From contig JAGFBZ010000289.1 of the NCBI GenBank assembly GCA_018398805.1, positions 2,993,001 to 3,057,000 on the forward strand: DNA of 64,000 nt. Direction: 5' to 3'. The first letter of the stretch is position 1. Every line of letters begins with the position of its first letter. Origin of the DNA: Hirundichthys speculiger. Taxonomy: Eukaryota > Chordata > Actinopteri > Beloniformes > Exocoetidae. The notes under the pieces were generated by a model. It saw nothing but the letters and a program-made list of their open reading frames with translations. It did not search any database and had not been told where the DNA came from. This document shows positions 35,901 to 64,000 of the stretch, piece by piece. The position numbers were made by a program, and so were the translations under genes.

Positions 35901-38680
35901 CAGACTGTGTGACTCTATCATCCTGATACATTATGGAATAGAAATGTCTCACTGTCATGGGAGCTTTTACTGGATGGTGGAGTATTTTCTGACTCTCTTG
36001 GTGCATTTTCACACTCATACAAACATTTTAAATCAGGATGTTGACTTGTCGAATGTTTAATTTTTTATTGATGCTCAGTTTCTAATTTTAAGGAAGCTTA
36101 CAAGAAAAAAAAGCATATTTTGAAGCTTCTTAACGGCGTTCAGTATCTGTGACCATTAATCCTCTCACCTGCCACACTGCTGCCATTATCTTGTCCTGTA
36201 ATAATACCGTTCAGCTTTCAGTGCTCTGGCGAATAAGGATAGTAAAATGCATTTAAGTTGCTAACATGCGCCATTCACGACTGGCACTGAGTGAAGTGAG
36301 CTTTTGTAAAGCAGCAGAAAATGTGGATGCAATTTTCCATCATACTACTTATATAAAAAGGCTCTTTAAAAAGCCTATTCATGGTATTTTAGGTCTTCAT
36401 GTCCTTTTGCACCAATCTACTCACTGACATCGAATGTTGTGTGATGTTTTATGGTTTGAGTTTTAATTTTAGATAAAAATCTGCAAAGCAACAGAACCGG
36501 TCATTTGGTCTTTATAAAATGCTGGTACATCTTACAAAATATGAAGAACAGAACATGTGGGTGGGTACTACTGAGCATCTTGTAAGGAGCTTGTTCAGGA
36601 TGACCTGATTATTAACAAACTGTGAAAGAGTCATCTATTGGAATCAGTGACTTTGTTCTGATTAAGGCCTGTATACTGTGAAAGACGAGGGTATCAAAGA
36701 CGGGCTGCAGATGAAAGCTCACAGTTTTTATGTAGATACGTGGCAAGTGGGAGGAAAACTGGAAATAAACTCCTGGTTATATAACCGAAAATGGATTATA
36801 CTGTTATATAGTCAAGATTTCATGTGAGCATCGATTTATGCTGTTGTCACTCGACCAGCTGCTTCTCATTACTCAATCCCTAACAACAAAGATCAACAAT
36901 CCTGGCATAGCACCTCCTTCATTGATAACCGTTTTCATGTCGTTTATCATGTCTCCTTGATCTGCTGTTGCACACTGGAAAATTTCAAGACTCTGTCATT
37001 AAACATAAAAGTCAGAGCAAGGAGGAAAAGTACAAAAAAAAAGAGAAGAATATCAGGAGTGATGGACAAGATGTTGGAAATGAACACAAATTCATTGGAT
37101 GAATAAAATGTCATCGTTAAGTGTGCATGTATATGCTCTATTATTTCAAGGGGGTCAGAGTTGTCGATGAGGATATCTGCAATGAACTGTAATCAGCTAT
37201 TTAGTAAGAGGCAACATAAAAAAAAGCAGAGAGAGGAATTGGAGGAGTATAAATGGAAGATGACTGAGCATATGCTGAGGCAGGACCGAGATAATAACTC
37301 ACAATGTCGAGGAAGAAAGAGTGAAAGCAGGAAACTTGTGGCTATAAAAGACCCGATAGGTGACACCGAATATGAACACGGAGCACAAAGAGAGAGCCGG
37401 GTTGGCTTGTTATTATTATTATCTCAATTGCAAATTCATGTAGCTTCATAATTTATTTCTGCTCCCATTTATAATTTAAAGTGTTTTAACCTTTTTCTTT
37501 TTTTTGCATAGTAGCAAGGCTTATAACTTATATCACATCTGCAAGCTATCAGCAAGGAGCCTTAAGCTTTCAATATAGCTCCAACAGACCTATCAGGCAG
37601 CAAACAAGGATTCCAGTTAGCAGGAAAATAAATCAGAACAGGTGAGCTGGGAGCAGGCTCTTTACATCTGCTTCAGTCTGAAACTATTCTTCTCTTCCTT
37701 GGGCTTTAAATTGCTTTTGTCCTCTGTGGTAAGTCCTGTTTCAGTCCTGTTTGCCCCCCTCTTTTTCTGTTTTCCTTCGGTTATATAAAGGCAACAAAGC
37801 CACATGATGAGGCTTTTGAAAATAAATACCTGGTCAGGGCAAGGAGGAGTGTGTATATGATATGTAACTGTGGTGGTTTCCAGACGTGTAAAATGGTTGC
37901 AAGATTCTCAGGAGTCTGAGTTGCATACAAATCCAATCCCCTGCCAAAGATAATTTGGATGAAAAGTCCCATTATCTAATAAAGGACTACAGGGGGAAAA
38001 AAATTATAGTCTGGAGGAAATAAAATTGATATATCTGACTTAAATTATAATGTGAAACTGAAGCTAACTATAATGCTGTGAAAAGAGGCAGAAAGAAATA
38101 ATATTTGATAATAATGAAGTTAATTTTAAAAATGTCCAGTCAGCACCATTGGAGATTACAGTGCTGATTTGAAAACTGTAATAAACTGTATGGATGTCCA
38201 AGGCCCCTTCTTGCTGTCTGTAAGAAGTTAAAGTATCAGCGTTTCATAAAAAAAAAACAATTTATTAAATTGTTTAGACATCTAGGTGTACATTCAAACA
38301 GGGATAATACTGATTAAAGCATTTCTCCAAAGCCATCTTGCACTGGTGGGAGAAAACCAGAGATATAGCTTCAGCCCTTTCAATGTTTTATATAAAATGT
38401 AATTAATATTGAATTATATATTCTGTGTGATGCCAACAGGAAGCTCCCTGGGCATCGTAAAACCAGCAGTTGTGCGCTTGAATGTAAAGTAAGAAACTGT
38501 GGCTGGAGCTGTAAGGTACATTTGCAAGTATTCAGGGATTAAAGCCTGGAATAGTCTCAAGTTGGAACAGCCCGGCTGAATTCCCAGTATCACGTACGGG
38601 ATGTGTGGTGTTTAATTACATAGGTAGTATTTACATGGATTTGATATAAACGGTTTGAAGGTCCTCAAATCATTTTCATC
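32975..38680. other. Intergenic DNA; one retroposon tail, one orphan exon-like segment
   Basis: At about 33570-33640 there is a LINE/SINE-like tail (gaagcactttatgac ... gatttataaataaa). At 34330-34409 there is an exon-like segment described separately. The remaining sequence is AT-rich with short unsupported frames. Confidence 0.5.
34330..34409 (+). other. Orphan exon-like segment, unidentified
   Basis: An 80-base segment between GGCAG and a consensus donor CAG|GTAAAA is open in one frame and reads DEGLSSLDPVTVTVKRKGTI, then RLVMSTQ. Its composition looks coding compared with its neighbours, but no family is recognised and no partner exon was found. It may be chance. Confidence 0.2.
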
Positions 38681-38689
38681 TTCAAATGA

Positions 38690-39350
38690 TTCAAATGATA
38701 TTTCCAGTTGTTGGCCTCATCCCAGAAAGAGATGACAAAGACTACAGAGTTGATTCAGGACTCTGCTTACTGGTGCCACAGAAACCACCTCCAGGCCGAT
38801 GTGGGGAAGATCAAGGAGATGGTGTTGGACTTCTAAAAGGGAAAGTGCTTTCCTCCCACACTAGTGAACACCCGGGGAATAAGTGTTTATATAGTGGGTT
38901 TTAATAAATGTCTTGGTGCTCAAGGAAACAATAAACAGGAATCGGCAAACAATACAGAAGAAGCACTTTGAGCGGAGCTGGTAGGAGACAGGAGGATGAT
39001 GGCGAGGATGTCATCCCTGATGGAGAACATTACCCACCCCGTGAACAGCATGGCAGCAACACTAGGCAGCTCTTTGAGTGACAGAGTGCCTCACCCACGG
39101 TGTGAGAGGGAGCGACGCCACAGGTCTCTCCTCCCTGCAGCCGTCAGACTTTTCAATCAAGCCCCAGATAAGTCGGAACTAATGACTCAAGGACACGCTC
39201 CACTTGTGCAGTCGTGTACAGTACATTATGTGCAATACAATGTTCAACTTGCAGTATCGTCGACGGTAATGTCAGCCTATATTTACAGGTTATTTACAGA
39301 CTCAGGTATTTGATTTATTAACCTTACTGAATTTTTTTTTTGCTATCTGC
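38690..39350 (+). pseudogene. LINE (CR1/Rex-like) 3' fragment
   Basis: Two broken pieces of a reverse-transcriptase C-terminal region: 'aagatcaaggagatggtgttggacttct' (the LINE KEMVLDF segment) near 38805, and the frame from 38996 with RERRHRSLLPAAVRLFNQAP, the typical C-terminus of these fish LINEs. Frame breaks and missing sequence show it is dead. Confidence 0.65.
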
Positions 39351-39539
39351 ACAATTTAGAGCATCGCCTGCTCTGACATCGATGTGATTCATCTCTGACA
39401 CACACATCCATTCTGACACTTTTTAAATTATTATTTTTTTTTACTATGTATGTTACTTATTTGATACTCATTTGATGCAGATTACATTGGATGAGATTTG
39501 CTTTGGATTGCGTTCTACTATCTAAATGCTCCTCGCTGC

Positions 39540-41400
39540 TGTGACTGTGCCACAAGAGCCTTGTGTTGTGATCATCTCTGTAATGATTCACATAAGTATT
39601 TCTGAAAAACAGAACAAAAATGTCTTGTTTGGGACATTCATTTTCACAGTTAGTTTAATTTATGGTTATAACACTTAGTTTGCGACATCTGCTGAATGCA
39701 ATCAACTGATTACTTTTCACTTCACCATTTTCTTCAGAGCATCTGAGATAAATAAACCTCTATAACTGGGCAAAAGGAGCCCACTCTAATAGTCAGGGTT
39801 TGGTGTTTCCTGTTGAGCTCCTGTAGAAATATGGCAATGTATCATATCAGAGTCAGACTATGGGGAAGAGGACCTGGGCCATGTGATGAGAAAAATAGGC
39901 TCTTGAATAAAAACACAATAGCCTTATTTTCTTGTGATCCTTATCTGGGTAGCCAGTAAATCATATTGAGGTTGCACAGTGAAACTTTAGGTTTTGTTTC
40001 AATTCACTATTTTCTGTTGTCACTAGTTTGGTTCAGTTTAGGCAATGAAACTAGTTTATTTTTAAATAAAATAGCAAGGTAACCTTTCAAAATTTACCTT
40101 TTGTCTTATTCATTCGTTTCACCTCTCAACACAAACGCAAAATGCAAATAGCTGCAGATGTATTTTTAGGCCCTTACTTACATTTCCTGTCAGATTAAAG
40201 TCATCCTTTCGATTTTATCTGTACATTGTTCCGTTTGTAAGAGGCCATCTTTCAGCCAGATCTCTGAACTTTTAAGCCTATATGAGGCTGAGCACAGCTT
40301 TAGATACTATTGCTGGATATCTTTTTTGGCAGTCTCACCTAGAAAGAGTAAATAACAGGACTTTTCCTTGGGTGAGCCCATAGCTTATATTGCAAGCCAG
40401 TGTCATTTACTCTAAATCACCTCTCAAAACCATCTGTATAAAGTGACTTGGGCTGCCTGTTTTTTGTTTTTGTCGCTGTCGTTCTTCTCTCTTTTTTAAA
40501 TACCTCGTTTGATTCATGTTTTAAAAGAGGGCTAAGAGAAAGGAACAGGGGGAGCTGAGTAGAAGGAATGAGCAAACAAGTGCTGGAGCAGACAGGCAGA
40601 CAAAGAGCTGGATGGCTGGATGGAAGATTGTTGAAGAGAGGAATAGAAAGTCCTGAATGCTGCTGCTGCAGGGTGTGCTGACGTGAGGAGTGTTCCCAAA
40701 CACAGTTAGTAGCGACTGCAGACCAACTGCATTACCATACTCACACACACACACACACACACACGCACACACTCACGCACCACGGACACGCAGTGCCTCA
40801 GGGAGAAAGCTGCTTGCAGGCACAGCTGAATAGAATGGGGACAGACTCTCCTGTTCTGGTCCGGAAGAGGTCACTGTGTACTTCAGCACCATTTATTTGC
40901 TAAGGTGTGTGTGTGAGAGTGTGTATGTGTGTGAGAGAGATAGATATATATATAGATAGATAGAAAGAGAGAGAGTATGGGGGCATCAAAAGATTTCAGT
41001 CTCTGGCAGTGTTGATGTTTTCAGGCATGCTCCACAGGTGTATCTGCACCAGCTTTCTGTAATAGTGTGCACCCCTTTACTCTCCTCCATTTCCCCTTCT
41101 CTCCAGTCCGCACTTCCTCGCTGAGGTGCGTATCATTGGATCAGTAGCTGCTGCCTGCCACACTGTCCAATCGCATCTAGCAGGAGAAAATAGAGAGAAA
41201 GAAAGGGAGGCAGCGAGAGGGAGATGGGGGAGGAGAAAGAAAGAAAGGAGAGGGGGAGAGAGAGAGAGAGAGAAAGAGAGAGATTGATCATTTAAACGTC
41301 CTGGGCCCTGTATTTCACGGAGAAGCACTTACATTCCTATTGTATAGTCTTTATATGTATATATAAAACATCAATTTCCCATTGTTTTCTTTTCTTTTTT
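39540..41400. other. Region upstream of the neuroligin gene
   Basis: A (CA)n tract at 40741-40764, a GT/GA-rich tract at 40902-40975 and a GA-rich stretch at 41190-41285. No coding exon is recognised. Confidence 0.5.
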
Positions 41401-42851
41401 TTCTACCTCTCATTGGCTGAAGGCTGAAAAGGCTTGGGGGTTGTTTTTTTTTTTTTCTTTCTTATTTGGGTTATTTCCACCCACGAGACGTACCGCCACC
41501 ACCACAACCAGTAAGTAGCAGGAGCAGCAGCGGCAGCGGCAGCGGCAGATCTTCCAATATCCCATCCCGGGCACGTCGGAGAAGCCGCAGCAGGAGAAAA
41601 AAAACGCACGAGGCAGATATTGCAGTGGACGGGAAGGGGAACATGCTCCGCTGGGTTTCACTCCTCTCAGCCCGTCTGGGTACGCTACATCCTGCATTCT
41701 GTCATTTGGAGATTTTTTTTTTGCTGCAGAGGGGATGCAGGTTGAGTTTTGCATTTGAGCATGTTACTATGTGTGTTTGTGTTTGTGTATGCGCGCGCGC
41801 TCGCGGTGTGTTGTGTGTGTGTGTATTTTTTTATTTTTATTTTTTGCCGTAGTCAGCTTCAGCGCTGATAGAGATGTAGGCAAGAAATTTTGCCTCAAGA
41901 GCAAGACCCCCCCCACCCCCCCCCCCACACACACACACACTTATTTTTCCTTTTGTCCTCTTTGTTTTTCTTAGTAATTTTGATAAGAACGCGGCGCTGC
42001 TGCTTTTATCCGTTCTTTCCTATATGAAAATGAAGGGGGGGGGGGGGGGGGGGGTGGCAGGCGGCGGGTTTGCCTTGATAAATGGAGCGTTATTCATCAG
42101 CGTGTGTGTGATCACCACTGGAATGTTAACTAGCACCTTGGACAGCACCAATGCGATCTGTCAGGGTAGGACAGACACCGGAGATCATTTTTACATTCAT
42201 ACAGAACCGCAGCTAACAGCTGAGCACGTGTGTGAGTGGATATGTGTGTGTGTGCTTGTTTTTTACAGAAATTGGAGTTTCTCCGAGTGTGTGTATGTGT
42301 TAATATTCTGTCCTCAGGCCCTCAGAGAGAGTCGAGTGGGGAGCAGCTGTGTTTGTGTGTGAGTGATACAGAAAGTAAAGAAGGTGTGCTGCTCAGAGAT
42401 AGGGAATCAAGTGCGCCTATGTCACATGTTTTTCTACCTTCTGCTACATGCAGGTCAGGGACCCTGTGGTGTAGTCAGGGTTTAATTAAGCGTGTGACGT
42501 GACGCCCCCCCTCCCCCCCCCACCTCCCCCCCCCCCCCCCCCCCCCCCCCACAGAGGCCCTGTGATCTGTGAAACAGTGTGTAGTGAGGATGTGACACAG
42601 CAGCCCTGACAGCCTGACACCGAGTTAAGCTGAGCGGACAACATCTCGTTTGCCCTATCTATCACTATCATATCTATTTTTAAAGTGAACAGCAAGCAAG
42701 GTGGAGCCGCCTATCTGTCTGACGACATATGTGTGTGTGTCCTGTGCGTGCATACATGTGGGACAGTTTGTGCCATGTACGCTGTGATTTTTTTTTTCCC
42801 GGTGAAGACTAATTTAATTCATCTCTTTCTTTCTCTCTTTCTTGTTTCCAG
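41400..42851 (+). promoter_or_regulatory. Candidate promoter and first non-coding exon region of the neuroligin gene
   Basis: GC content rises here, with a CAG/CGG-rich patch (gcagcggcagcggcagcggc at 41527-41546) and CpG-containing sequence to about 41700. This is followed by low-complexity G and C runs and a strong splice acceptor at 42851. A transcription start is therefore plausible near 41.4-41.7 kb, but no TATA box, defined start or donor can be named. Open frames here look incidental. Confidence 0.3.
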
Positions 42852-43336
42852 GCGACAGCTTGGGCTTGTTATGGGGGTGACCGGAAGGAGAAAGTGACAG
42901 AGGAACAGTGATGCTACTGTTTACATAATGAGGGATTCACAAACATGCACACATGCAGACATATAGCCACAGATATGCACACGGGCTTGGATCGCCATTA
43001 CAGGACATACACACTCACCTTAACAGTTCCACACATACATATGCTCACAGTGGTGTAGTCAAGGGACTCACTGATTGAGTCACAGCACATTCAGAGGCAC
43101 ATAATCACTGACTCACCCACAGAGACACACACACACACACACAGACACACACATACGGGGGAAAAGGTTATTAATAAGAGACAGGACTGTTGCTGTGCGT
43201 GTTATGGGCCAAGCTGAGCAGCAACTGTGTGTGAGTGTTGGATACCACTGAGGGGTCAGCTCAGCCATAACCCCCGGCACGCCTCTAGTCCATCCCCTCC
43301 ACCCCTCCCACCTCTCATCTTTCAGCTAAACACACC
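42852..43336 (+). other. 5' UTR part of neuroligin exon
   Basis: The acceptor (TTTCTTTCTCTCTTTCTTGT tract, then TTCCAG) at 42851 is well formed, and no donor is needed before the start codon at 43337. The stretch contains CA-rich low-complexity sequence (43127-43150). It probably belongs to the same exon as the first coding segment. Confidence 0.45.

Positions 43337-64000
<20,664 letters not shown>

Noticed and set aside
41466..41852. 128-codon frame (Ser/Arg-rich) upstream of the neuroligin gene
   Set aside because: Composed of CAG/CGG-rich and (GT)n low complexity; more plausibly 5' non-coding sequence.

Overview
The window is vertebrate nuclear DNA, almost certainly from a ray-finned (teleost) fish. 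The evidence is intron-rich genes with GT-AG splice sites, long AT-rich intergenic DNA, many microsatellites, and a repeat complement typical of teleosts: Tc1/mariner relics, hAT and piggyBac-type MITEs, a Tigger-like element, and LINE fragments with CR1/Rex- and RTE-like proteins.

Left edge (1-about 8.1 kb, + strand): the 3' half of a SON-like, arginine/serine-rich nuclear splicing-cofactor gene. Five coding exons join in phase (1-736, 962-1451, 1786-2312, 2459-2937, 3690-3764). The protein stops right after the conserved KPHVSD segment, so the G-patch and double-stranded-RNA-binding domains of full-length SON are absent. The 3' UTR appears to be spliced (3782 to 6218), and its intron carries a complete 1.65-kb non-autonomous hAT element.

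Middle (about 8-41 kb): no convincing protein-coding gene. It is a transposon graveyard in which many insertions can be bounded to the base by target-site duplications: a MITE inside a (TA)n array (15.2 kb), a 156-bp hAT MITE inside a Tc1 relic (18.2 kb), two hAT MITEs head-to-tail sharing one 8-bp target site (23.6-24.7 kb), hAT elements at 27.8 and 30.5 kb, a Tigger-like element holding another insertion (31.5-33.0 kb), and a LINE 3' fragment (38.7-39.4 kb).

Right part (about 41-64 kb, + strand): a neuroligin gene most like NLGN4, running off the right edge. Eight coding exons are visible (43337 to beyond 64000), all joining in phase: signal peptide, non-catalytic esterase-like ectodomain, divergent stalk, transmembrane helix, and a cytoplasmic tail with the gephyrin-binding-type motif. 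The first coding exon has one extra base near 43622, which breaks the frame. Introns contain a long (TCTA)n array touching a splice acceptor, a perfect 18-bp hairpin, a TTAA-flanked MITE, a Tc1 fragment, and a 3.5-kb antisense LINE relic that itself carries a hAT MITE.

I see no operon, CRISPR array, rRNA or tRNA gene, and no evidence for a wholly new system. The most informative signals are the truncated SON-like gene with a Gly-Pro-Asp repeat, the neuroligin frameshift, and the precisely resolved nested transposons.
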